Of a stretch of 64,000 bases of DNA, positions 1 to 12,100 are shown piece after piece; positions within the stretch are counted from its first letter, which is position 1, and each line of letters begins with the position of its first letter. A program made the translations under genes and the position numbers. Source of the DNA: Coniochaeta sp. PMI_546 (Eukaryota; Ascomycota; Sordariomycetes; Coniochaetales; Coniochaetaceae); NCBI GenBank assembly GCA_021432605.1, contig MU271149.1, positions 744,001-808,000 on the forward strand, given 5' to 3'. The notes below the pieces were generated by a model. It did no database searches. It saw nothing but the letters and a program-made list of their open reading frames with translations, and was not told where the DNA came from.

Positions 1-475
1 GATAGAAGTTCGACTCATTGGTCGACAGTAGGCTAATTCACGACTGGCAGACTTCAACATATTGCCCCTCTGGAGACATGATTAACTATGCTACAGGATA
101 CAGCACTGTATTGGGCCTATGATTCACTGTAGCCTTCACTTCATCCCCCAAAAAACAAGTTAACACCCGGCGCACCAGCGCGATAACAACACGACATCAT
201 CAATGCGAATGCATAAACCCATGACCAAGCCAGATTTCATATCGCATCTGTCCGTTCCTTGCGTGAAAAGCCCGTTTCAAAAATCGCATCTCGAGTGGGT
301 ATTCGTCCCAGGATTTCCCCAACTCCGCGCTCAAAACGACCAATTGACAAAGACCCAAAGCCCGGAATGCCAGAAGGGAACCATTCGTATACCTACCGTT
401 GGTTGTAGTTAGTAGTCTGACACTGACCAGTGCGATGCCTGTCATGTGTGGTTGGTTGTTGTTGTTGTCTGTCCT
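1..475. other. window edge / 3' flank of CDC20
   Basis: No gene is supported here. The stretch lies downstream of the CDC20 stop codon and probably contains its 3' UTR. The short overlapping ORFs on both strands have no recognisable motif. Confidence 0.5.
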
Positions 476-2339
476 TTAGCGTATCGTCATCTGCTTGACC
501 ATGTCGGCCTTGCCAGAGGAACCAGCGCCACCGGCGCCAACGCCACCACCGGGCTTCTTCTCGAAGATCTTCCAGAACTTGAGAGATTCGTCGGCAGCTA
601 CGTCTCCTGTTAGTTGCGCTCAGTCGCACGGTTGAGGATGGTGATCGCTTACCTGCAGTGGCTAGCATCTGGCCATCGGGGCTCAGACAGCTGTGCAGAA
701 CACGGCTCTCGTGAGCAGGGATTTCCACGTTACGAACCAGGGTGGGGTAGCTCCAGATGCTGAGAGAGTTGTCCGGGAAGCCGCTTGAGCTGACAATCTC
801 GCGGTAGTGGGGGCTCCACCGGAGGCTGGTGACCTGAGAGCCGGTGTCAATGCTGTTGACGCGAGCGCCGGAGGTGGTGTTCCAGAAGTGGATGTGCCGG
901 TCATAAGAGCCGCCGCCAGTGGCGAGGAGGTTCATGTTCCATGGACACCATGCGAGGGCCTTGACGGCAGCCTTGTGGTTTGTCTTGGTGAACTTGGGAA
1001 CTGAGAGTGACCGCGCATCCCAGATGGACACGAGGTTGTCGTTGCCGCCAGTAGCGAGCTGAGCCCCGTCCGAGCGCCACTCCAGGCCGCATACCTCCGA
1101 GGTGTGCGAAACCAGTTCGGCGACCTTGTGCTCCGCGATACGGACATCATGGTTGTAAACCAGACCGCTTCGGGCACCGGTAGACAGGAGGTGCTTGTTC
1201 CAGCCCATGACACCAACACGGGTGTCATGACCGAACATGCTGCGGATCTTGGTTTGCTCAGCGACATCCCAGATCTGGACTTCACCAGTTCCCAGACCAA
1301 CACCGACGTAGGCGCCGTCACCGGACCACTTGACACTGCTGACGTAGGTATCTGCCGGAGTTTCGAGCAGACAGCTGACGCTACCCTCATCGGCAGACCA
1401 TACGTACACGTTACGTTCCAAGCCGATGGCGACCTGGTTGCCTGAGCTCCAATCGAGGAGGTTCAGGTAGTAGTCGTCAATCAGACCAGGGGCATCCAGG
1501 ACACGTTCAGGAGCTGTTGCTACGCGGCGGCGGAACTGGGCCGAGGCTGCATTGGCAGGCTTGATTGGGCGGTTGTATTGTTGACGGAGGTCGATAGGCT
1601 TGGATGACTCTGGGGGAGCAGGCTTGAATTGAAGGATGCGCTGGTTGAGGCTGACGCCGCATGCATTGGCCAAGGAATCCTGGTACGCAACAGTGTTCGG
1701 CGACGGTCGTGAGTAGGTCTCGGCATCGTCATCGTTGATGTTCAGTCCTTCCAGAGCAGCGATAGCATCATCCGTAGCACCCGAAAGAACAGCAGAGGCG
1801 TCACCGCTGCTTGTCTTGGGACGCTGCTTGTCTGCGAGGTCCAGCTTCCCGGAACCAACGTTGGCGATGGCAGAGCTTGCGCCACGGTTGGGGATGAACC
1901 GATCAGCGGCATATGATAGGGTCGTCTTGGTTGACTTCTGCTTCAGGGGAGCCTTCTTTGACTTCGTGCTTGCTGGAGTCTTGTTGTGATGACCGGTGCC
2001 AGTCAAAGTGAAGTCTGAGACACCAAGCTCGAGGGCTCTCCGTGGAGTGGCAACACTGCGGGCAATGTTTGACTTGGGCGAATCGCGATGAGCCGCCTTT
2101 GAGCTCGACTTGGCGAGGTGTGCAGAGAGGTTTCCACCGTAGATGGACTTGGATGACACCCTTTGGCCGTCATTGCCGGACTGTCTCTCAGGTGTGTACG
2201 GGGAAGAGTTGAGGTTGGCCGATACAGTCGTAGAGACACGCTGACGTGGAGACGGAGTAAGGGGCATCCGACCGCCAGCGGTACGGGTGGAGAAGAGGCC
2301 GGTGTGGCTTTTGAGGGGGGTTGATACTGCAGTAGCCAT
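476..2339 (-). CDS. CDC20: CDC20/Slp1-type APC/C activator, WD40 protein
   Basis: Activator and substrate receptor of the anaphase-promoting complex, acting in mitosis. Two exons: 2339-653 and 597-476, with a 55-nt intron, giving 602 residues. The disordered N-terminus carries the C-box DRFIPNR at residues 146-152, which in this family docks on the APC/C. The C-terminal half (about 300-590) is a WD40 propeller; segments such as YLNLLDWS, VCGLEWRSDG and HIHFWN match fission-yeast Slp1 closely. The last exon restores ATAADESLKFWKIF and ends in MTIR, the Ile-Arg tail that family members use to bind the APC/C TPR subunits. Without splicing the IR tail is lost, which supports the intron. The sequence is closer to Cdc20/Slp1 than to Cdh1 (inference from remembered family features). 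The start is the first ATG of the frame. It shares a 0.7-kb divergent promoter region with the kelch/BTB gene. Confidence 0.95.
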
Positions 2340-3060
2340 GATGAATGCTGATGCTGACAGTAATGATTCCTTTCGAAGTCCAACTTAATGTATCGAGAGG
2401 ATGAGGAGTAATTAAGAGCTTTCGATGATCGAACAAGCTCCAAGAGACTCAAGCTAATGGTTCCTGGATTGGTTAGTATTTCTGTTGGTGTGTTCGATGA
2501 ACGAAAGAGCCTTCACGAAGAACGGCGGTACAACGTCGGTGGGGCGATCAAATGGCTGCTAGAGCGAAATGATCTAATGGACTTGCAGGTTCTTGCGACA
2601 GGCTTGATGATGCTTTAAAAAGCAGAGGAGGAGGAGAGTTTTGGATGGTTGCGGAAGAGAGGTGTGAATGGTAGAATGAGGAAGGGAAAAGGCAGACAGT
2701 CAAGGTGTCTCCTGAGATGGATTTATATTGTTTACTCCAGTCAATGTTCCCCGAGCAACCGCGACCTCCACTTCTGTCTCCACTCCGTCATTCATGAGCT
2801 AGGCCGTTACTGCACTAGCGTCATTTGAGCCAAAGTTTGAAGTCTCGGCAGCGGCAACCTTTTCGTCCAATGAATTGCGGGTTCCATTCGGAGGGACTTC
2901 CTTCCCTTTCATCACACCTTGAGATCAACGTCGCAACTTCCTTTTCGATAAATAGCAGACGGGCAGTATCTCTATCGACTCAGTCTGACCAAGAGATCAT
3001 CAAGTCTCTTGTCCTTTGCTGCGATGACACTTTAAACGGCCTCTTATCCAAACTGCAGCC
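2340..3060. promoter_or_regulatory. divergent promoter region CDC20 / kelch-BTB gene
   Basis: This 0.7-kb spacer separates two genes transcribed away from each other. It must hold both 5' UTRs and core promoters. I could not define a specific site. Confidence 0.5.
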
Positions 3061-5406
3061 ATGGCTCAACCCGGAACTCCAGCAACTGGCTCGTCTCTTT
3101 TTGGCGGGCCTCCGCAAGCCACGAGCACAAACACCATCCAGTCCTTGGCCCTGTCATCTCTCAACCACCAGCAGAGCGCAACCCCGGCTTCTACCACCTC
3201 GTCAAACAACACCTACATCATGCCCAACTCTCCTTTGAAGAATCGCGTACCTATGGATGGGTATCGTCCAAAGGTCACCCGCACCCTTGGGCAGAAGCCG
3301 GCCTGCTTGGTGAACGCCTCGGTGACGTACTGCGGCAACAACCAGATATATGCCTTTGGTGGCTTCGACCAATACACCGATGAGGTGTATAATCACGTTC
3401 TGAAACTCGATCTCGTCAGCCACCAATGGAGTCTCGTGGATAACTACGGGGACATTCCAGGCGTCAGGATGGGTAAGCGTCGCCCTGTCTGCGCTGTACG
3501 CGACCCGTGCTAATATAATCTGCCGATAGGACATACTGCGACTCTCTACAAGGGTGACAAGCTGCTTGTATTCGGCGGCGAGAATGAGCACCGAACCTAC
3601 CTTTCAGACCTGATAATATTCGATCTGAAAACGGCGCACTGGACGCAGCCACAAGTTTCGGGGCCGATACCGAAGGGGCGGGCAAGGCATGCTGCAGTGC
3701 TGCACGAAGACAAACTGTTCATCGTCGGTGGCATAACAGGTCATGACAACTATGTGTTGGAGGACATATGCTATCTTGATCTGAAGACGTTCACCTGGTC
3801 TCGGGCATGGCGATTCGTGGGGAGGTTCGATCACTCAGCCTATATCTGGGGAGATCGCGTATGGGTCTATGGAGGCTTAAGCGAGGATATGGACAAGGTC
3901 TCTGATATCTGGTGGCTAGACTTGAAAGGCAGCCCGGCGTTTGACTCCCCTCCACACATTGGATCTCTCGAACGTCCTGGCCTCAGTCGGAACCCTACAT
4001 CCCCTCGGCCAGCATATAACGCGGGCTCATCGCCCGCAGTCGGTGCGTCTGGCTATGCCGCCAACTCCAGGACAGCTCAGGTGAACCCACCATCTTTCCT
4101 CATGAAGAACTACGCCCCACCGGCGCCTGGAGCTATCTCCGCTTTGAGATTCGTCGGCGGACCCAATATCCCATCACAAATGCAGGGGATACACTTTCAC
4201 GTTTACTCGTCCGGAACACTTCTGGATTTCGTCACTCCTTCGGCTGCAACTACTTCCAAGGAATGCTCTCTGTCTGCCCTGGATCTGGGCACGCTGCGAT
4301 GGCAGAAACTGGCAGAAGGCCGTGAGATATTCAAGTCGGGCTATCGGTGGCACTACTGCACAATGAACGACGATGGAACCAAGGCATGGCTGCTTGGCTG
4401 CCCGGTAGACCCGTTCTCAGTCGAACCTGGCGGCAGCGGACTAGAGGAGTACCTGTCCGACATCATGGAAATCGATCTCAGGCGCTATGGCTTCTTGGGC
4501 AACAACATGACTTCGGAATCGCGTGCAGACCTAGACCACCGACCCTCATCCCGGCTGCGACTGATTGAACAGCCATCAAAGGGCCTTGGAGCTGACCTAT
4601 CCAAGCTGTTCAACCAACCGCCCGAGACAGGCAGCGGTACCGATTTCATCATCACCGCCCTATCCAATGACTACGATGACGAAGATATTATTGGCTCAGC
4701 TCTTGTCCACTCGGCGGAGTCTGGCTCGGGACAATCCTGGCTGGCACCGGACGCCCCAACCTCACAACCCATCCACGTGCACCGCCTGATCCTGCAAGCC
4801 CGATGGCCACATTTCGCTCGCCTCTGGTCCAGCCAGATGGCAGAGTTCCACACCAAAAAGATGCACATCCCCGAGCCCTACAGCGTCGTCAAAGCCTTCC
4901 TATACTTCCTCTACACCGACCGCATTGACCCAGTGTCCGACGACGGCTCAGACGACAACCATGTCACGGCCGACCTGTCTGACGTTGCCGGCCTGCTGGT
5001 CATGTCTAACACTTACAATATCCCTCACCTCCGCCTCCTCTGCGTCAACCGGCTCAGCAAAGAGCTCGACGTCGACCACGCCTGTATCATCTGGTACTGC
5101 GCCGGCCTGGCGAGCGAGGAGTGGCTGCGCAAGCGCGCCGCGCAGTACTGTCTCACGCACTGGGGCCGCATCGTGCGCACTTCCGGCTTCTTGAAGCTAC
5201 CGCGCCACGCGCTCGTGGAGCTGTCGCAGGAGATAGACATGGAGGGCCGCGTCGTGGGCGGCGAGGAGCTCGACATGTTCAGCATGGAGGGCGGGCGGTT
5301 CGGGGAGAGCTCCGACGTGGCGAGGAGGAAAGAGAGCATCAGCTCGGGCCAGACACAGATGCTGGAGGATGACGTTGACGATGATGAGGGTATGGAAATG
5401 ACTTAG
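3061..5406 (+). CDS. Kelch-repeat and BTB-domain protein, Ral2-like
   Basis: Two exons, 3061-3472 and 3530-5406, joined by a 57-nt intron (GTAAGC...GATAG with a CTAATAT branch site); 762 residues. Residues about 60-300 contain kelch blades with the GG-(D/E) pattern, for example FGGFDQYTDEVYN, VFGGENEHRTYLSDLIIFD, VGGITGHDNYVLEDICYLD and VYGGLSEDMDKVSDIWWLD. A disordered linker follows. The C-terminal part has a BTB/POZ-like fold with HVHRLILQARWPHFARLW and a later helical region. Kelch plus C-terminal BTB resembles fission-yeast Ral2, which is needed for Ras1 activation in mating and morphology; I infer a related signalling-scaffold role. The start is the ATG at 3061 in good context (GCAGCCATGGCT). 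Assignment to Ral2 is by architecture only. Confidence 0.8.
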
Positions 5407-6889
5407 TGATACCACTGTCTTTGTTGTGTTTACGTTGCTGTCACTTAGCGCTGGGTGGCCGGGGTGTTCAAGGGTTTACCTCGCTAAGCTGTCGGCGTGT
5501 AGCGAGTACCTTATTCAGCTACAGGGATCTAGGCAAGAGGGTTTGGCTGGCGTTTTGTTTCGGTATACTTGCAAGGCTGAGGGGCTGGAGGTATTAGACT
5601 TTGTTGGCTATGATGGTAAGATTTCTAGGCGTTAACCTTAACTTGACTGAGGGCGTTTCTACTTGGCACATATTCTCGTGATGGCTCGATGTGAGCTACT
5701 GGCAAAACACCGTCATCTTGTGTAAGATAATCCTATGACATTCCGTGCTGCAATGTTATCGTGCTCTTGTCGTATTAGTAGTGTCGTTGTCGCATCCGGG
5801 CCTGGCCCTCACCAGCGCGGGTAGCCCCTTTCAACCAGGTTGTTACGACCCGGAGTTTCCATACGAGCAGTCAAACAGACGATTGACATACGACAGGAGA
5901 CGTTAGTTTTCACGACCGGCCTGAAAACAGAGGGACCGAAAAAGCTCACGTTCATCACATGCTTCGCATTTTTGCTACCTGGCCGACAAGATCTGACAAG
6001 ATCCCCGTCTATTGTCACATCAAATCATGAAAAACACTTTTGCCAAACCAACAAAGCAACGCCGCAGATTTTGTGGGAAAGGAAGAATAACGAAAAGCAC
6101 TTCATGGAGCAAAACGATAAAAGAGTTTTTCGACAGTCAGACGCCAGTTTCCCTCCCGTTTACAAAAAGCCCGGCACCTCCTCAACTGGATTGAACGAAA
6201 CTCCAACTTGCAGTGGTAGGGGCCAAAACAGGCAAAATACACGAAAGAAAGAGAAAGAGAGACACCGTCTATAAACCCTTCTTGCTATGGCAGGCCCCCC
6301 CTCCGCAAGTAGACAGACGGTCGAAACTTCCGGAGACCTATTATGATTAAAGGAAAATGAGCGATGCAGCCATTTCAAGATTGCGAGCGTTTTCCCCTAG
6401 GGCCACGCCGAAGCTTCCGGTCTCCCTGTCTACGTCGTATCTTCGTCTCCGGAGACAATTGTTTGTACGTTCAAGTCTTCTGGTGTCGTAGCATGGCTTC
6501 AGGCGGGAGTGGGCCGGAGTCGGTCAGCCGATGACAGAAGCTGTCTGGGCAGAAGGAACCCCGGAATAGAGGATGCCATGGATGGTGTAGTCGATATATG
6601 CAGTGTTGCTGATCGATTTCTCGACAGAAGAGGACCGCACAGCGGCCTGTTGAAGGGTAAGTCGCCACCAGGTCGTAGAGATATATATGGGGTATCAGTC
6701 TTAGTCTAAGCTCAAGAATCGGTAAACGCTGGTAAGGCGAGCGCGGTCGCGGGTATCGTCCGGCATTATCAATGCAAAGATGCTGAGCCGTAACGCCGTC
6801 GAGATGCTGGTAGAATGCAGATTGCCGGCCAGGAGTAGGAGATAAAGAGATGATTGTGGTCGAGTCCAAGAGTGAAGCTGTCATCGATA
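5407..6889. other. convergent intergenic region
   Basis: This stretch separates the 3' ends of the kelch/BTB gene (+) and the zinc-finger gene (-). It holds their 3' UTRs. The ORFs within it are short, overlap on both strands and show no motif. No RNA gene or repeat was seen. Confidence 0.5.
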
Positions 6890-9167
6890 TTATAACATGG
6901 AATCTTCGCCAATGTTTGGCAAGCCATGCGATGGTAGTCCGAGATTCATTCCGGCGAGAGCATTCTGCTGGCTCAGAGCAGCGATCGTAGCCATGGCATT
7001 TTGCTGCTGCAACCGCGTCTCCGGATCGCACATTGGCGAATGCTGCTTATGATACTTTAGGCCGTTCAAGTTCTTGTACCGCTTGCCACAGACATCGCAC
7101 TTGAAAGGCTTCTCTTTCTCCATGCCTAAAGTACCAGGATAGGGCGCCGACGTCTCCGGGTTAACGATGGAGAACGTACCATCGCCGTTCTCATGCAGTT
7201 GCTGGCTTGTGTGACCATGCGTTTTGTGGTACCTAGAAGATAATGTCAGTTGAGGCAACAGCGTGAGTGCATCACAAAGTCAACGTACTTGAGACCGTTC
7301 TGGTTTTTGTAGGCCTTTTCGCATCCGATAACGGGACACTTGAAGGGCTTGGGCTCCTCAACAGGCGGCATCATCAGAGCCGTCATGTGCTGAAGCAGGA
7401 GCGCTGGGTCTGTACCAGGAGGTAATTGTGTGGGATCCAGGTTAAGCTGCTGTAATTGCTGCTGTATCTGTTGCTCGAACACGCGTCTCTGGTTTACCAC
7501 AGGAGTAGTTCCTCCGGGGCTGTAGAGCCGCTTCGCTGGGTCGTCGATGGTGCCCATACCCAGAAGTCCGTTGCCATTCGCAAAGTTGAACCCCAAGCCA
7601 TTGCCATTCATGTTCAGAGGCATGTTACCGAGGTCGTTCAAGTCACCTGTGGCGTCATCTTGACCAAACTGCTGCGGTAGCCCTTGCTGAGTCGATAAGG
7701 TCGGTGTGTTGACAGAAGATACGGTCGGGTTGTTCTGGAAACCGAAACTGGCAGCTGCAGGTGTGGTAGGCTGAGATGTCCGTAAGGCCTGGTGAGGAAG
7801 ACCAGAGCTGTTCAGATGCAACTGAGGCCGTTGCTGTTGACCGAACAGTTGTCTGGTCTGCTGGATAGTGCGCTGGCTGTCGTCCAAGTCTAACGGACCC
7901 ACAGGATCGTCCATTTCCATCTCGCCAACGGCGTCCATATCATCATTCATCTGCGACATAGAGGTCGTTTTCTGGGACACCGGCGTTGATGGCTGTTGCG
8001 GTTGTCGCATCATTTGATGGAACCCGCCGACTCCGACCTGGGTAGTTCCAGTGCCAGCCTGGGGACCCTGCTGGAACCCTTGCATTTGCGGCGCGCCATT
8101 CTGGTTCGAGGCGACAGACGGAGTCGTGCGACCCGGCTGTGCGCTTGGCGCACGAGTACTGGGTTGATCAAAGGCCGAGAAGTTCTTTGTCGATTGGGAG
8201 TTGGGTTGAGTATGGTTCTCTTCATAATGCTGAAGCAGGTCGTGAAGTGTGGGCCACGTGCGATCACAGCAAGTGAAATCGCGCATAAAGTTGGCTTCTA
8301 GCTTAGGAATATAGGACGAAGAGTGGAATGAGGGTGACTGCTGCGTCATATACGGCGAGGTACCAGCCATCAATATGCTGTTTTCCCAGAAAACATACGA
8401 TTAGCCATGCGCCATGGTTGATTTCGGGGAGACTCGACTGAGGATATAAACGAGACACACGGGATGAGACAAAGAGTTCGGAAGCACGCGCACTGTTGTC
8501 GTCCCGTACGCCGGATGACAGGGAAGATGAAGAAACATTGCACTTACTCGTCCCTGATAAAGCTGCCAACTGATATGCCTCCCCAGCTCATGCCACCCAT
8601 CATACTGCCAGCAAGGCTCTCTCTACGGCCGCGGGATGACTGGTCGCGGTTTGGGTTGATCATGGAGATAGGCTTGGGCCCAGCGCTCACGAATGAGTCC
8701 TGGCGACTGCGGCCCATGGCCGAGTCGAAGTTTGGGCCGGCGGTCATGTCGGCGTCAAGGTCGATGTAAGTGTCGAGATCGTCGTCGGACAGGGTGCGCA
8801 CTGCTGGAGTCCCTGTGAAGGAAGCGCGAGTCGGTGTGGCGATGTCGATGGGTTTAGCAGTGGTATTGGATGTTGTTAGGCTTGCGCGACCACAGTCGTC
8901 GGTTGACTTTGGGGTGGCGGGCTGAGGAGAGGGTGAAAGTGACGGCAGCGAGCTAAGCGAGGATGGTGAATGGGAAGTGAAGTGGTGGTCGTCGAAAGCG
9001 GACGGAGATGCGCGATAACAATTATTTGGGGGGTCTAGTGCCAAACTGCTGGACCTGGAACTGGTACTCGAGCTAGCGGCACCGCTCCGCCCTGATGGCG
9101 GATCCTCAGTAGTATTAGGACTTGCACTGGTATTGGTATTACCGAACCACTCCCAGGGGGTCCTCAT
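6890..9167 (-). CDS. Sfp1-like C2H2 zinc-finger transcriptional regulator
   Basis: Three exons: 9167-8548, 8377-7289 and 7232-6890, with introns of 170 and 56 nt; 683 residues. The first junction gives [18 protein letters not shown]. The second restores the finger NQNGLKYHKTHGH, which is broken without splicing, so the introns are well supported. Three C2H2-type units are visible: [22 protein letters not shown] in the middle, [21 protein letters not shown] and [19 protein letters not shown] near the C-terminus. The rest is rich in Ser/Thr, Gln and Pro, as expected for a regulator. The split CCDR finger followed by two closely related fingers with NGLKYHK is characteristic of Sfp1-like fungal proteins, which control ribosome-biogenesis genes in yeast. 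Nuclear location is inferred. Confidence 0.88.
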
Positions 9168-12100
9168 GTTAAGGATTGACGGGGCTTCCTTGTGGCCAAG
9201 GTAATAGCGCTGAACGAATGAATGGTTTTGGTGTGCTGACTGGCTGCTTGAACACCAGGGTATTTATGAGTGTACTCCTGATGCAATCAAGCAACAATGA
9301 GAGGGAGGGGACACAGCGATGAGAGGGGTTCTGGACGATGTCCAGCTTGTTTTCGCAGGCGTTTGGCTGCCTTGTGAAGCTTTGCCTCCCGTCCCGAGGG
9401 ATGGCAAAATGACTGTCTTGGAGCCGTTTACTCGTCTGGTACGGTCTCACCGGCCAGTCGCCGAGAGCACTTCCGCTTCGCCGTTTGCTGGGATTTGCTT
9501 GGGCGGGAATTGGACGCGTGTAAGCCCAGCCAGGCCAGGTACCTGGGTATCTGGTGTGGTAGTACGAGACCGTAAAGTACTTCTCTGACTAATAATACAG
9601 TGGGTTCGGCCGCGAACGTCGCCACAAACGAATACTGTGGTACGTGAATGCAAGCCGCTTCTGGAATTAGCTGTAGAGGTACCTTAGTGTAGGTAGACAG
9701 GTGCCGGTAATGACTCGTGACGGGTTTGATCCAGATTGCCAAAAGGTATTTTTTAGAAGACGACTGACTGTCCTTGCGACAAGCCCGTGTGCGGTAAAGG
9801 CGGTGTAAAAGATGTTGGCTGGGGTGGGAAGGCAATAAGTCAGGTAAGGTAATGTGGTACCTTGTACGGTTGCAATGAAGACTGACAGGAATCAAAAGAG
9901 AGGAATTCTGAGAATGTCGAAAAGAGACAATTTACATCAATTCCAGGATGCACACGGGTATTAAAGCTCATTGCAGATCCGATCAATGGTAGTCTGCGTG
10001 CCCTGGACCATCATGATGTTAAAATGGATGGCTCCTTCTCTTGAATCACTTGTTATGTACGGCCTAACCTTATTCTATCCATGTCAATCATCAATCATGA
10101 GTGATGTGCGGCAAAGCATCGATGGCCGAATGGGGGGTACTACTAGTGTATGTGTAGTGTGTAGTGTACGGTATCAGCACGATGCCAAGAGCAGCCTAGC
10201 TCATTTCAGCGCATCTCCCATGCCCAAGATGATGGTGCCCACACATCGCCAGTGGCTCCCTCCGTCATCTCGTCAACTCCAGTTGCAACCAGGGGACGGC
10301 ATACACTACACGTACACATCAAGATCATCTACACGTACGTGTACACTTACTACCTTACCCCAAGTACATACGACGTCGCTCCCCTCCCATGCTTGGTACG
10401 GTACCTCTCGACTACTCGATTTCTTGGAAAACACTACTACGGTGTATAAAAAGTCGCCGAATCCCTACTGGACGCCAATGTACACGTAAACTGTGGAAGT
10501 CCAGTAGGCGATTCTTGCGAGCTATGTCTTCGAGGACGTATCTAAACGTACACGTACAGGCGGTTCATACACAACATAGCAAGTCTCTGGCAGAATCTCG
10601 AATATTCTGTCCCCTAGCCAAGAGAGGCAGGATGTACCGAACTCACGCATGCGAAGATCATCAGGGATGGAAGATCCCGCTCCACAGGTGACACAATGCT
10701 GTGCAGTTGGCGTGCTACCTCTACCACGGCAGTGTACACTACACGTACTGTAGCACTAGCGACAGTTACACTACCGGTCCAGAGTCTCAACTTTATCTGA
10801 TCCTCCAACAAGCAAAAGCAGCTATGGAGACCCCTCCTGAACCAAACAATAGTCCAACTTTTGGTGTCCTTCATCCGTGGTCGGCCAAAGGTCGTCACCA
10901 ACATGGAGGTGTCTCTGAGAGGAAGTATTCTTGTCCTCTCCCTGTCGCCGTCGTCCCCGTTCGATCGCCGCATCTGTACGTCATGTACCTTCGGAGCAAC
11001 ATGGCCGACACGCGCTACTGCAGTCGGTCATCATCGGCTCCAGATCTCACCCTCTTGATATCATGGCTATCGATACGGGCCACGGCAATTACTGTAAAGA
11101 GTTCCCTACATACACGTGTAGTATCTCTGGATTGAGACTCTTGCCAAGCGAGGTGTTTCTTATCAGGGGGTTGAAGCATCGTCGATACCATGGACAGTCG
11201 CCGACCATTAGTGAGGCAGAATTCCTCGGTCACCGCCAAACATTTCCATTGGCTCCGAATCTACACCCACTGCATTTACCTTACACGTACAGGCAGTAGA
11301 CAGTATGGACGCAGATTCAAGGATGCAGCTTGGTGGAGCCTGTTGCTGTCGGTGGATGCCACATGCATGCACCAGTGCACCATTCTTGGATTCTGCGATC
11401 CCAGACTACTCGACTCGAACACACATCTTGAGTCGTCTGCGCGCATACAATGTATACTACTACACTACATGTGCGCTGTGTTCCATCTGGCGCATCCATC
11501 AAAGCCCCCAGGAACTCTCCGAAATCCACACAGAGAGTACTCTCCGCAAACCTGACTTGTTCTCCTTGGGGATGGAATGGGCCACCGCAGTCGCAGCAGG
11601 CTGAAACTGGTTGACGGACCCGCATCCATTCGGCATGACTCCAGTGTTCCACCGTGCTGCCGCTCCCAGCTGCATGCATGGCTTCGAGCTTGTCCGGAAA
11701 CATGGATCTTCCAAGCTGTTTACGGTCAGCTACACTACACGTACACAGTGTACCATGGCTGTTCCCACCCTTCGTGGCGGCAGTGCCACCCCCCAATTCC
11801 AGTCGTCGGCGACGATCCAGACTGCTGATGGCTACCTGTTCGACCTCGAGAATAGGTACTGTACTACACTACTAGTGGAGTTATTTGATTGAGAGTGTGC
11901 AACCACGGCATAGCACAGCAAGAGCCCTCGTCGTCCTATGTCGAAGTGCAATCGAACGTAAATTGCCATCCAGTCACCGGTGGTGTTTACTGACCAGCAA
12001 GAAGCGGCGGAACAACGCAGGAGATCCTGTGCTCAATCCCTGATTCGGTACCAGCAACAATCAGGTTGGGCCAGGAACAAGAGCACAAGCGTCTACACCA